Shown one piece after another: positions 1 to 9,400 of a stretch of 64,000 bases of DNA. This DNA is from a virus. The first letter of the stretch is position 1; each line of letters starts with the position of its first letter. Location of the stretch: IMG/VR virus record IMGVR_UViG_3300044729_002678, positions 97,619 through 161,618 of that record, one strand, 5' to 3'. Position numbers and translations under genes: made by a program. The notes under the pieces were generated by a model. That model searched no databases. It saw only the letters and a program-made list of their open reading frames with translations, and was not told the origin of the DNA.

Positions 1-1812
1 ATTTTGATTCAATATGTTTAATTGAGATTCTAATTCAACTTTTTCAGATTCCAATTTAGAAATAGAACCTGTCATAGCTTGAACATTCAATTCAGCAGAT
101 GATAATTTTGTTGGAAAATCTTGTCCCTTATAATCTTTCAATAGGGTTGATAATTCTTTTATTTCTTCACTTGCCACAGAATATAACTGCTCAAACACAT
201 CCATATCCAAAAATTGAGCAAGTAGTTCTTTTCTTTCTTTCTGCGATTTATCAATAAAACCTGAATTATTAAATTGAGTAGAAAGAGCAGTCAATATAAA
301 ATCATCATATGTTCCCACATACTGCCTGATAACCGAGTTTGTATCCCTTCTTTCATCACCATTCAAACTTTCAATATCACCAGCATCATTGTAAGTATAA
401 AACTGAGTATCAACTTTTACAGTTCCTTTTTTTGTAGATTTATTTGCTTTTCTTTCAATAACATAATCCCTCCCATTCAACTCGAAAATAAACTTACAAT
501 AAAAGTTGTTTTTAGAATAATTCATTACATCAACTGCTTTTGATGTCCTCGAACACTTATCAAAAATACAAAAAGATAAAGCATCCCACAAAGATGATTT
601 ACCACTTGCGTTTGGCGCAAAGACACCATACGCACCTTTCATATTTTGAAAGTTTATATAGTTATCTTCACCATACGAAAACATATTTGAGAACTCAAAT
701 ACCTTTGGTATCCAAACCGAACTTCTTATTGAATATGGATTTACAATTTTTGAGTTTATATCAGCGTTAATACTCTTTACAACTTCCAATGTTTCAGTAT
801 CAATTCCAAATTTTGATATTAAATAATCTTCCAACAATTTGTTTTGAAAACCAACATCTCTGACATTGTATAAAGTTATTTGCTCTCTTTTACCAACATC
901 ATTCGTAGATAATACTTTTTGAATACTTAATTCTTCTACTTCGTATTTCTTTTTTAATTGTGTTATAATCTTATTTAATTGGGTTGTTGTAGTATCTTTT
1001 ACCCGCAACCTTAATCTGGGTTTTGGTGGAATGTATCCATTTGTAGTTATTTTACCACCATCAATATCTATCGTTCCATACCCATACGCATTCTCAATAT
1101 GAACGAATGTAGAGGACTTTGTTTGTATATCCCATACCAATATACCATGTTCAGGATAAATTGATTCTGAGTGGTTCTGTGAAATCAGGGAGCCTGGATA
1201 TTTTATTGTATGCACTCCCCCAACCGAATTGTTGGGAACGTGGATATCCCCCAAAAGAACTAAGTCATATCCATTAAAAGATTCTACCGTAACTTTTTTA
1301 TTATCAATTTTAAAACCATGTTCGGTTTGTATTCCATCAACCGGCCCATGAAATAAACCTATCTTAAATTCACCATCAACATCTGAGCTGGGTATAAATC
1401 CATCCGAACCATCAAAAACGGATTTGTGTACAAAAGTAACACCACCAAATTCAAATATTGTTGTGTTTTTATAGTAATGTAAATTTGGGTGATTTAAAGC
1501 TTGGACAATTGGTGAAAGAGCATCTAATCGTGAAGGATTATTTAAGTTTGCATCATGATTACCAGGAATCAAAATTGTAGGCATGATATCAGATAAACTT
1601 CTTAAAAAGTTTTGCGTCATATCAACTACTTCAGGTGTCATATCAGTTTTAGCATGAACAATATCGCCTGCAAGAAGGATAATTGAATCATCATCCCTTA
1701 CCGATTTTAGATAATCATATAAACGATTAAACACCAAACTATATTCTTTATGCCTTTTTAAATTTCGGATATGAATATCTGCTATGTGATAAATCTTATT
1801 TAACTTCTTCAT
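1..1812 (-). CDS. SbcD-SbcC (Mre11-Rad50) fusion nuclease/ATPase, 3' end outside window
   Basis: One open frame of 604 codons runs off the left edge. Residues 1 to about 340 are an Mre11/SbcD (T4 gp47-like) phosphoesterase: DIH at 12-14, GD at 49-50, GNHD at 84-87, FHG near 154 and GDIH at 188-191, followed by the YPGSL motif usual in SbcD. Residues about 370 onward are the start of a Rad50/SbcC (gp46-like) ATPase: Walker A region APNASGKSS at 399-407 and a Q-loop TQF at 512-514, then the beginning of a coiled coil. Normally these are two polypeptides; here I see no stop or start between them. The ATG overlaps the primase stop (ATGA), suggesting translational coupling. Expected role: DNA end processing in recombination-dependent replication. 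Confidence 0.9.
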   Translation of the reverse strand, partial: MKKLNKIYHIADIHIRNLKRHKEYSLVFNRLYDYLKSVRDDDSIILLAGDIVHAKTDMTPEVVDMTQNFLRSLSDIMPTILIPGNHDANLNNPSRLDALSPIVQALNHPNLHYYKNTTIFEFGGVTFVHKSVFDGSDGFIPSSDVDGEFKIGLFHGPVDGIQTEHGFKIDNKKVTVESFNGYDLVLLGDIHVPNNSVGGVHTIKYPGSLISQNHSESIYPEHGILVWDIQTKSSTFVHIENAYGYGTIDIDGGKITTNGYIPPKPRLRLRVKDTTTTQLNKIITQLKKKYEVEELSIQKVLSTNDVGKREQITLYNVRDVGFQNKLLEDYLISKFGIDTETLEVVKSINADINSKIVNPYSIRSSVWIPKVFEFSNMFSYGEDNYINFQNMKGAYGVFAPNASGKSSLWDALSFCIFDKCSRTSKAVDVMNYSKNNFYCKFIFELNGRDYVIERKANKSTKKGTVKVDTQFYTYNDAGDIESLNGDERRDTNSVIRQYVGTYDDFILTALSTQFNNSGFIDKSQKERKELLAQFLDMDVFEQLYSVASEEIKELSTLLKDYKGQDFPTKLSSAELNVQAMTGSISKLESEKVELESQLNILNQN

Positions 1813-2744
1813 TTTCTCCCAAACATTTTGTGTTCAACCAACTTTAATAAATCAAGCGGAGGTGTATTATATATTTTAGTGTTTATTTTGTCATACCCCA
1901 ATTCAGATGCATCTTCTTTATCCAAATCAACCAAATGTGATTGAATACCAAATCCCATAAGTTTTTCACACAACTGAATAGAATTTTGGATAGCATCTTT
2001 ATCAAGACACACATACACTTTGGATACTTTTTTATCTAATATCTTTTTTTCTAACTTTTGCGGAATGGTTTTACCAAAAATTGGTATTGCGTTCCTACGA
2101 ATAGAGATAGCATCAAAGACACCCTCACAAATTACAATTGCTTCATTCCAATTTATAAATAAATCAAAACCAATAATATCTTTTGATACTTTTGGGTTCT
2201 TATGCTTTTGTGGTGTATCGTAAAAAGCCCTACTGACAAAGTAATTTAATATACCCTCCGAATCATAGGATGGAATTATTATCCTATTAGAATATACACC
2301 CTCTTCACAATAACCTATATTGTATTTAACAATATCACCAGGTCTTATACCCCGTCCCAAAACATAATTAAGAGCATGATTATAAATTGGTGATTTTCTA
2401 TTTTCCCATAATGGATGAAACTCTTTTGGCAATTCCACCCTTTCTATAACATCATTATATTCCCTCTGAGTTACAAATCTATCAACTTTACTTAAAATAG
2501 AGTTGTGTTCATCCCAAACCTCTTTTGATACACCCAGCTTCTTAAAAAGAGAACGGATTGTTTTTCCTTTCTCGTCTGAAATCCAACAGTGCCAACGATT
2601 TTCACCATTTTGGGTTTTAATATTTATTTCAAGCTTTGGTTTATAGTGGTCTGTAAATGGTGAGTAAAAAGCATAATTATCCCCAGTAGTTTTTTTACTC
2701 TTTCCCAATACCCGTTCTAAAAGCTCAAGCAGTCTTTCTTCCAT
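1809..2744 (-). CDS. DNA primase, T4 gp61-like, TOPRIM
   Basis: 311 residues, near the 342 of T4 gp61. The TOPRIM core is visible: CEGVFDA with E207 and D211, then the DKD motif with D248 and D250, preceded by RIIIP at 154-158. It would make RNA primers for lagging-strand synthesis with the phage helicase. The N-terminal zinc-ribbon region seems degenerate: around residues 28-60 I see SPF, a histidine and WHCWIS, with only one of the usual four metal ligands. The gene overlaps the Mom-like gene upstream by about 20 bp and the SbcD-SbcC gene downstream by 4 bp, so the three probably share one transcript. Confidence 0.85.
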   Translation of the reverse strand: MEERLLELLERVLGKSKKTTGDNYAFYSPFTDHYKPKLEINIKTQNGENRWHCWISDEKGKTIRSLFKKLGVSKEVWDEHNSILSKVDRFVTQREYNDVIERVELPKEFHPLWENRKSPIYNHALNYVLGRGIRPGDIVKYNIGYCEEGVYSNRIIIPSYDSEGILNYFVSRAFYDTPQKHKNPKVSKDIIGFDLFINWNEAIVICEGVFDAISIRRNAIPIFGKTIPQKLEKKILDKKVSKVYVCLDKDAIQNSIQLCEKLMGFGIQSHLVDLDKEDASELGYDKINTKIYNTPPLDLLKLVEHKMFGRK

Positions 2745-3345
2745 AACCCCTTAAATCATATGTATAAATATGTTTCGGTAAATTAGTAATTATTTTTACA
2801 CCGGAATCACCAGCTTTATATCTCTTGTTTATTTCAACACCATACGGCCTATCCAACATAGAAAGTGTTCTAATGTGAAATGATTTTCCATCAACCTCCA
2901 AAGATTTTGATGGGGATGTTTCACCTAAATAATTAAAATTAGAAGCCCGATATATAACACCACTATGCCCTTGATTTTGGTCTGCGTAACTTATAATATA
3001 TTCCCAATCCGTATTTTTCTTTAACCACTTAATTGTTTTGGATATAAAATAGGACTCTGCGTTTTTGGGTGTATCATCAACCAAACACAATCTTCGTAAC
3101 TCCAATACCTTATCAGGACGAGTGGGGTGATAAGTCTGCCCAGCAGTTGGGCCGGCAGGACGGGTGTAAATGCAGACACCAATTATTTCAGGCATTCCAA
3201 AATTTCCTTCACGCAATAAAATAAAAGCGTGTTTTGTTTGTATATTGACATAATCCGAGTAGTGCCATCTTTTCAAGAAAGCACGAATGTTAGAATTAAA
3301 TGTAGTATGCTCTACTGCGTATGTTTTTATTATACCCATTCCCAC
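2725..3345 (-). CDS. Mom-like DNA adenine modification protein (GNAT-fold family)
   Basis: 206 residues. It carries the signature of the phage Mu Mom family: ELRRL (82-86), a segment of the type NAESYFISK (95-103), SYAD at 119-122, GHSG at 126-129 and IYRASNFNYLG just after. Mu Mom converts adenine in phage DNA to a carbamoylmethyl form that blocks host restriction; the family has a GNAT-like fold. The gene lies between an endonuclease I gene and primase, a replication setting rather than a morphogenesis one. No methylase (Dam-like) partner is visible. Family membership is fairly clear from these motifs; the chemistry of the modification is inferred. Confidence 0.65.
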   Translation of the reverse strand: MGMGIIKTYAVEHTTFNSNIRAFLKRWHYSDYVNIQTKHAFILLREGNFGMPEIIGVCIYTRPAGPTAGQTYHPTRPDKVLELRRLCLVDDTPKNAESYFISKTIKWLKKNTDWEYIISYADQNQGHSGVIYRASNFNYLGETSPSKSLEVDGKSFHIRTLSMLDRPYGVEINKRYKAGDSGVKIITNLPKHIYTYDLRGYGRKTA

Positions 3346-3368
3346 ACAATATACAACAGAAAATCTAA

Positions 3369-3788
3369 TTATCCAAATAAAAATGATTTTGGTTCTTCAT
3401 TTATCCACTCTTGTGGTATATCTTTATTAGACCACTTAAATCCATTTTTATCTGCCCACATTCCATATGTAGTTTTTGATTTTTTAGTTAATTTTGCGTT
3501 TGGGTTCTGAAATACAAATCTAATATCTAAATCAGGTTTTTGCTGTTTTATCAAAAGATGTTTTTTTCTATCTTCTAATGTGAATCTTCCTTTTGTTTCC
3601 ACGAATATTCCGTTTGGTAATCTAAAATCAGGCTTATATGTGTGATTTGTAGCAGGTTTAGTATATTGTATTTGATGCTTTTCATATTCACCATCAATAC
3701 CCTTACTTTTTAATTCATCCGAAACTTTATCCTCAAGACCGGAGCGATGCCCCTTAGTCCTTTGGATATGACCCCAATTTTTTCCCAT
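3369..3788 (-). CDS. endonuclease I, T7 gp3-like Holliday junction resolvase
   Basis: 139 residues, close to the 149 of T7 gp3. The similarity to T7 endonuclease I is obvious by eye: SGLEDKVS near the start, SNHTY-like NHTYKPDF, NGIFVETKG and DRKKHLLIK. The catalytic residues are all present: E19, D54, E64 and K66, matching T7 E20, D55, E65, K67. It should cleave four-way junctions and branched DNA before packaging. Such a T7-type resolvase in a T4-like genome would stand in for T4 endonuclease VII. It starts 2 bp after the neighbouring virion gene's stop. Confidence 0.92.
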   Translation of the reverse strand: MGKNWGHIQRTKGHRSGLEDKVSDELKSKGIDGEYEKHQIQYTKPATNHTYKPDFRLPNGIFVETKGRFTLEDRKKHLLIKQQKPDLDIRFVFQNPNAKLTKKSKTTYGMWADKNGFKWSNKDIPQEWINEEPKSFLFG

Positions 3789-3790
3789 AA

Positions 3791-4675
3791 CTAATCTATA
3801 TCAAACTTCACATTTATAAATAAATCCGTAATTACACTTTTCTTTAAAGGTGCACCTAATTTAGCAACAGCCATCATTTCATCGTTATCATTATATAATC
3901 CAATCGTTGTAATATATGGAGAAAATACGGATGATGTTGTAAACCCTGCTCTACTTCCAAAAGAACCACTAACTAATGATGTTGGGTGAGTAGATACATT
4001 AAACTCATCTTTACCAATATGACAGGTTATATTTGTTTCATCAATTGTTTTTGTTGCTTTATAATTTAAAACAAACCCACGATTTGATGTGTAATCCCAT
4101 TCACCATTACCCAAAAAAGTGTTTTGATTAATTGATGAGGTGTTAGTCATTACAATCAAACCCTCCCTATAAAAAATATAACCATATGTTGCTGATGATG
4201 ATACAATAGTTCCAAAATTAGAATCTATTTTAGAATCGGTATAATATCTAAAATCGGTGGATGAACCATAATAATTTGTTATATTAACTGATTTAGGTTT
4301 TATTTCATACCCAAACTTATAAACAGGAACTGATAAAATTGATGCTGTTGGGTGTAGTGTTAATCTTGAATCATCTGCAAAATGCGTTTGATACAAGCTT
4401 CTCCATAAAGTTTTTTGATAAATACCACTCAAACCATCATAGGTAGAACTTTGTGTTAAATCGGTAGAGGTAAATTCAAACGCACCACTAACATGCGGTT
4501 TAATAGCTCTTAGGGTTGAAATACCAAACGATGTATAATGATTTGAATCGGTTACTTCATACCTTTTATGTGCAATAAATTCTCTTTCTTGAGAAAATAA
4601 TTGATTTATTCTTTTAAACCCAACATTAATGGTTTCGGAATTACTTCCTCTTAATACAATTTTTTGTTCTGCCAT
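3791..4675 (-). CDS. virion structural protein, paralogue of the next gene
   Basis: 294 residues, not recognised as a named T4 protein. The last 45 residues (TTIGLYN, EMMAVAKLG, then LKKS and NVKFDID) match the C-terminus of the 358-residue product just upstream (TTIGLYN, EMLAVAKLS, LKS, KVKLDF), so the two are paralogues. Rich in Ser, Thr, Tyr and Asn with beta-type spacing, as in tail or baseplate surface proteins. Position at the end of the tail block supports a virion role. A tail fibre or decoration role is only a guess. Confidence 0.6.
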   Translation of the reverse strand: MAEQKIVLRGSNSETINVGFKRINQLFSQEREFIAHKRYEVTDSNHYTSFGISTLRAIKPHVSGAFEFTSTDLTQSSTYDGLSGIYQKTLWRSLYQTHFADDSRLTLHPTASILSVPVYKFGYEIKPKSVNITNYYGSSTDFRYYTDSKIDSNFGTIVSSSATYGYIFYREGLIVMTNTSSINQNTFLGNGEWDYTSNRGFVLNYKATKTIDETNITCHIGKDEFNVSTHPTSLVSGSFGSRAGFTTSSVFSPYITTIGLYNDNDEMMAVAKLGAPLKKSVITDLFINVKFDID

Positions 4676-4688
4676 TAATTATCATTGT

Positions 4689-5765
4689 TTAGAAATCTAA
4701 TTTTACTTTTAAAAGAATTTCATTAGCATATGATTTCAAAATAGGTTGTGATAATTTTGCAACCGCTAACATTTCATTTGTATTATTATACAAGCCAATT
4801 GTTGTAATGTATGATTTTGGGTCATTTACAAAAGTTGGTTGTGATAGTGTATATCCCCCATTTGCGGAAGATGTTACATACGATGGGTTATTACTAAAAT
4901 TAAATTTACTGTTTCTTACTCTTAAAAAGTAATATGTGGATTTAACTTCTTCTTCATTTCTGGCTTTAAAAGCGTTGTTTGTAGAATCAACAGCAGCCGA
5001 CCTACTGATAGCAGAGAATAACTTAAATGAATTGTTTCCATTGTTATTTGATGATGTGTCTGTTCCCAATGAGGCAGATGCATCAAGCGCAGTGCCTGAT
5101 AAAACAATTACCCCTCTTTGTGGATAAACCCGTCCATATGTTAGTGTAGAAGCTACCGTATTAACCCCTGTTGCCAATGAACCTGATACAACATTGTAAT
5201 ATTCTTGTTCAGCCGATGATAACTGTGTTACATCCGCTGAATCATCTATCAATTTTATTTGCTTACCAGAACCACTTATTGTTAATTCCCAATTACCTCT
5301 ATCCAATTTATCTTTTAATCTACTTCTTTTGAAATTAACGATGTATATAGAATTTTCATCACCAACGCCTGTAAAATTAAATTTAACAGTTGATGATGGT
5401 AATAAGGTTTGTTGATATTGTGCGTAAATAGCACGAGATGGTGAATCTGCAAAACCTATACCCGCAGCAGTAGAACCCAAAGAACCACTACCGAGAGCAT
5501 GGCCGTATGCTATTGAAAATTGAACCTCTCTCGTCGAATCAGTCCCAACTTTATCATAAACATCATAGTAATAATTACCCGAAGAAGCGCTTTGTGCAGA
5601 AGAGGTAAAAAATGTTGCTAATGATGCTGCATTACCACTAAACAACCCACGCGTTACTCGTTGTGAATCATCCTGATAAATATCATCTGCTATTATTTGT
5701 TCAAATGTAAATAATGAACCAGCACTAGCACTTGAGCTTCCTAATTGTATTGTTTTAGTTGCCAT
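4689..5765 (-). CDS. virion structural protein, paralogue of the previous gene
   Basis: 358 residues, Ser/Ala/Gly/Thr-rich, without membrane segments or signal peptide. It shares the C-terminal TTIGLYNN...EMLAVAKLS module with its 294-residue neighbour, while the N-terminal two thirds differ. A purine-rich AGGA lies shortly before the ATG. Likely an exposed tail or baseplate component; no catalytic motif is visible. Confidence 0.6.
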   Translation of the reverse strand: MATKTIQLGSSSASAGSLFTFEQIIADDIYQDDSQRVTRGLFSGNAASLATFFTSSAQSASSGNYYYDVYDKVGTDSTREVQFSIAYGHALGSGSLGSTAAGIGFADSPSRAIYAQYQQTLLPSSTVKFNFTGVGDENSIYIVNFKRSRLKDKLDRGNWELTISGSGKQIKLIDDSADVTQLSSAEQEYYNVVSGSLATGVNTVASTLTYGRVYPQRGVIVLSGTALDASASLGTDTSSNNNGNNSFKLFSAISRSAAVDSTNNAFKARNEEEVKSTYYFLRVRNSKFNFSNNPSYVTSSANGGYTLSQPTFVNDPKSYITTIGLYNNTNEMLAVAKLSQPILKSYANEILLKVKLDF

Positions 5766-5788
5766 TTATATATTCCTATTTTTTTATA

Positions 5789-6391
5789 TTAAATACCTCT
5801 AACAGTTGTGGCTTGTGTTGTTGTTGATGTAACAGTTGGTGTAACCGTTACATTTATATCAACTCTACCACCAGTTACATTACCAACAACAATTATTTTT
5901 GTTGATTGTGTTGTTTCAGGTATCAATTTATTAACAGCCGTAAATCGGAAACTTTCATTATTAATAACTTCAATAGTCCCCAATGTATCATCCAACAATG
6001 TTACAGTGTAAGGTTGTAAATCACCACTAATAGTAAAGATAACCGAACCACCCGCTGCTGGTAACACACTTTGTTGTGGAACACTTATACTAGCCGGCGT
6101 AACAGAAAAAATTGGAACGGATGTTGCGTTCTTTGGTAAAGTTAATAATTTATATCTTAACGCAAAATTTTCATCGGTAATTGCTTCTAAAACAGGCATA
6201 TTCTCAATTATCTCACCATAGTAATCCGAACCCAATGAGTGTGCGGTATTCCATAGTGTATAATCAACTTCATCATCACCCAAAGCGAATTTGGTAATTT
6301 CAAAGTTTCCACGGCCGGATGCTAAATACTCTCTACCTTTTTTTGTTAATATAGCATCAACAGTTACCGATGTATTATCTAAATATCCCAT
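5789..6391 (-). CDS. conserved virion structural protein
   Basis: 200 residues. The first 85 residues have a conserved look (LTKKGREYLASG, FEITKFALGDDEVDY, LWN, YYGEIIENMP), a pattern I associate with structural proteins next to baseplate genes in T4-like phages of marine bacteria. The rest is a beta-rich, valine/threonine-rich domain (about 95-200) that resembles an Ig-like or carbohydrate-binding fold. It sits between the giant 1209-residue protein and the paralogous pair, in one direction with short gaps. AGGA precedes the ATG. Confidence 0.6.
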   Translation of the reverse strand: MGYLDNTSVTVDAILTKKGREYLASGRGNFEITKFALGDDEVDYTLWNTAHSLGSDYYGEIIENMPVLEAITDENFALRYKLLTLPKNATSVPIFSVTPASISVPQQSVLPAAGGSVIFTISGDLQPYTVTLLDDTLGTIEVINNESFRFTAVNKLIPETTQSTKIIVVGNVTGGRVDINVTVTPTVTSTTTQATTVRGI

Positions 6392-6449
6392 ATAATTTCC
6401 TACTTTTATTTCTTATAAATATAGATTTTTTAAATTTAATTCCAATTAG

Positions 6450-9400
6450 TTACACAATTAATCTACCAGCGGAGGCTGCGCCAGTTGTAATTGGTATTGT
6501 TGTTGTTGTGGGTGTAGATACTGTCGCATCTTGTACCGATACATTTTGTGGTGCTACTCCCAATACAAATGGGTCTGCTGTAAATATTTCTACACTTGAT
6601 TTTCCATCAATTGATGTTACCCCACTATTACAACCATTAAATCTTAGATTTTGCAAGCTTGCAGGCAATTCATCGGTTTGAGTTGGTGCGGGTACTAATG
6701 ATGATGAATAATAATTACCAATTGATGCTGATAATGAAGATGAATAAAAATATTGTGTTGTATTTGCGGTCATAGATAATCTTTGACCCATAATAGAACT
6801 AGTGGCTGAATAATTCCAGTAACCATTTGTGGTTGTTAAAGAATATACCCCACTACTTGCTGAAAGAATTGGCGTTGTGTATTGATATGTTGATTGTAAA
6901 TGAGCATCTTTCCAGTCTATATCCGCTAAATAATCATTCTTACTTCCAACTATACTTTGTGGCAGTAAACTAATATTAGCTAAGTAATCATTTTGGGTGT
7001 GTGATATTTTATCACCCCTTTTATATTTGTTTCTTTCCAATATGTGTGGTTCTAACAATACACCACCAATGTATTCGTTTCTAGCAGGTATTAATTGTTT
7101 AACTTGCTCAAATATACTATGGTCATATATAGAAAGCATTTTCAACAACAACCCAATAGCAGTTCCCCTTTTTTGAGCAGAACCTGATGCCGCCGTTAAA
7201 TTAACATATTTATCAAAATATTTTGTAGCCCTATATCTTAATTGCGGATAATCTTCATTGAATCTATCATCTGGGTCTCCAACCCAATCATCTACCTCAA
7301 AATATCCCTCTGAATTATATATATCATTATTCACAACATCAGTTGAACTAAAATACAACGCTACTAAATTTGAATCAAATGGAGCGTAATCATATTGAGA
7401 TACTTCCGCTGTTTTATCAACATCCAATGATGAACTTAAAACTGAAGATTCAATTCTTACTTTGTTGTTATTTAAATTCAACGCACCAACAGATGGTATT
7501 TTTGTAAATTGAGTATCAACCTCACCAACTAAATCAGATGATATGTGATTTGGTAATGATGCGGTTAATGGTGAACCTCCAGAGGTTGTTTTAAAAAATT
7601 GATTAGGATGTGATGATGATATCGTAGTTGGTAATGATGTAAACCCACTATCAGGAAATATTCTATAAACCAAATTTTTATATGAAAATGTGCTGTTTAA
7701 ATCAGTTGTATTATCATCCGAAAAATATGCTTCAGTATTCTTTGCATGCTCTTCAAATATTTCTTGTGAAAGCGATGATGAATAATATCTTATTTCTTGA
7801 ATTGATGCGGTTGCTGGCATCCCAAACGTAGAGGACCCAATAATAAATTGAGTTGAATTATTAAATATAGCTGTAGAATCACCAGTAGTAGATGTGGCTG
7901 ATAAAGATGCAAGTACATTTCCAAAATCATCTTTAAATGCTGCGTAAATTGTTGTTGAATTATTTGAATTATTTAAAACTATGCCAAAAGAACCATCTCT
8001 TCTACTTTTATAATTCATATAAGATGAACTCATTATTAGTGAGGCGCCGTGTTTTCCAAGTATTCTAGCTTGGCCACCGGAATAGTTCCATTCAAAAACT
8101 ATATCAGTTGCACCCCCAGTTAATCTACCTATTGTAAAATCACCCAACGGCATTTTACCAATTACTTCAATTGAATTAGGTCTACTACCATTAATAGTTC
8201 CAAATGGATTTCTTATTGTTTTAGAATCAGTTGTTTCTACTTTATATATAAATCTTTCCGATTCATATATATTGGGTTCATCAACAACTTTCGGTCCGCC
8301 GAACTCCCGTATTTTCAAAAGCGTTTCAGGTATACCATAACACGATAAAAGGGCTTTAATAGAACGGGCTGTTCCCTTTGATTTGTAAATATATGGTAAG
8401 TTATTTAATATTCTACGCCAAACCTCTGCTCTTATTTTTTGTTTTGGTTTTGTTTCCAATCCGCCAATCGTTGTTGAACGATTTCCAGATGTATCAGTTC
8501 CTAAAACATATTCCCATAAATTAGCTTGCCCCCAACCATTGGATAAATTCCACCCCATTGATTTTGCAACATCGTATAATAATTCATCCGACATACCATC
8601 ATTTGGATGTTCCTCTCGCTTATTAATGTTTGTTAATGATTCAACATATGTCCATAAAATGTCAAAATGCTGTCCAATCATATTAACAAATAATAAATAA
8701 TCTTGGTTTAACGGGTCCTCTTTTAATGAAATCGGAATTAAATTTATAAGAGCAGATTCATTCTGCGAATCATATAATGATGCTGAACTATAAACTCCTT
8801 CATACCAACTTTCGGCTTGTGAGCTAGTTGTTGGGTAAAATACAATTGGATATGTGGATTGTTTTGGATAAGGTACAATCGTATTTGTTGATGTTGAATA
8901 ATGGGTGTATAATGAAGCGCTTACACTTTCATACATCCATTTTTCAAATCCATCAAAACCACCAATTAAAGTATCTCTACGAGAGATTGATTGAGATATG
9001 TTTGTTAATGCATGAGAACCTGAAACTTGTTGTAGTGTTTGTATTCTAGCATTATATGTTTCAATTGTTTGTAATTTGTAAAAAAAATTATCAACTCTTT
9101 CGGTTGCGGATGAATAATGAACAAACTTAGAAAAATCAGAATAATCTATGTTTAATTTTATGTTTCCAAAAGAACCGCTGAAATATGAATCTATTATTTG
9201 CTGCGATGTTGGTAAATTTGCGCCCAATAAATCATTCCATGTTTGAAAATCAGTTCCATCAGATTTACCGAATTTATCTAATTCAATATTAAAGTTTGGT
9301 TCTAGAACTTGTTCGGGTTCTACTTCACTAAATTGATTATAAACTATAATTTTTTCAACATAAGATTTCTGCAATCTTCCATCAATAGAAAACCTATCAC

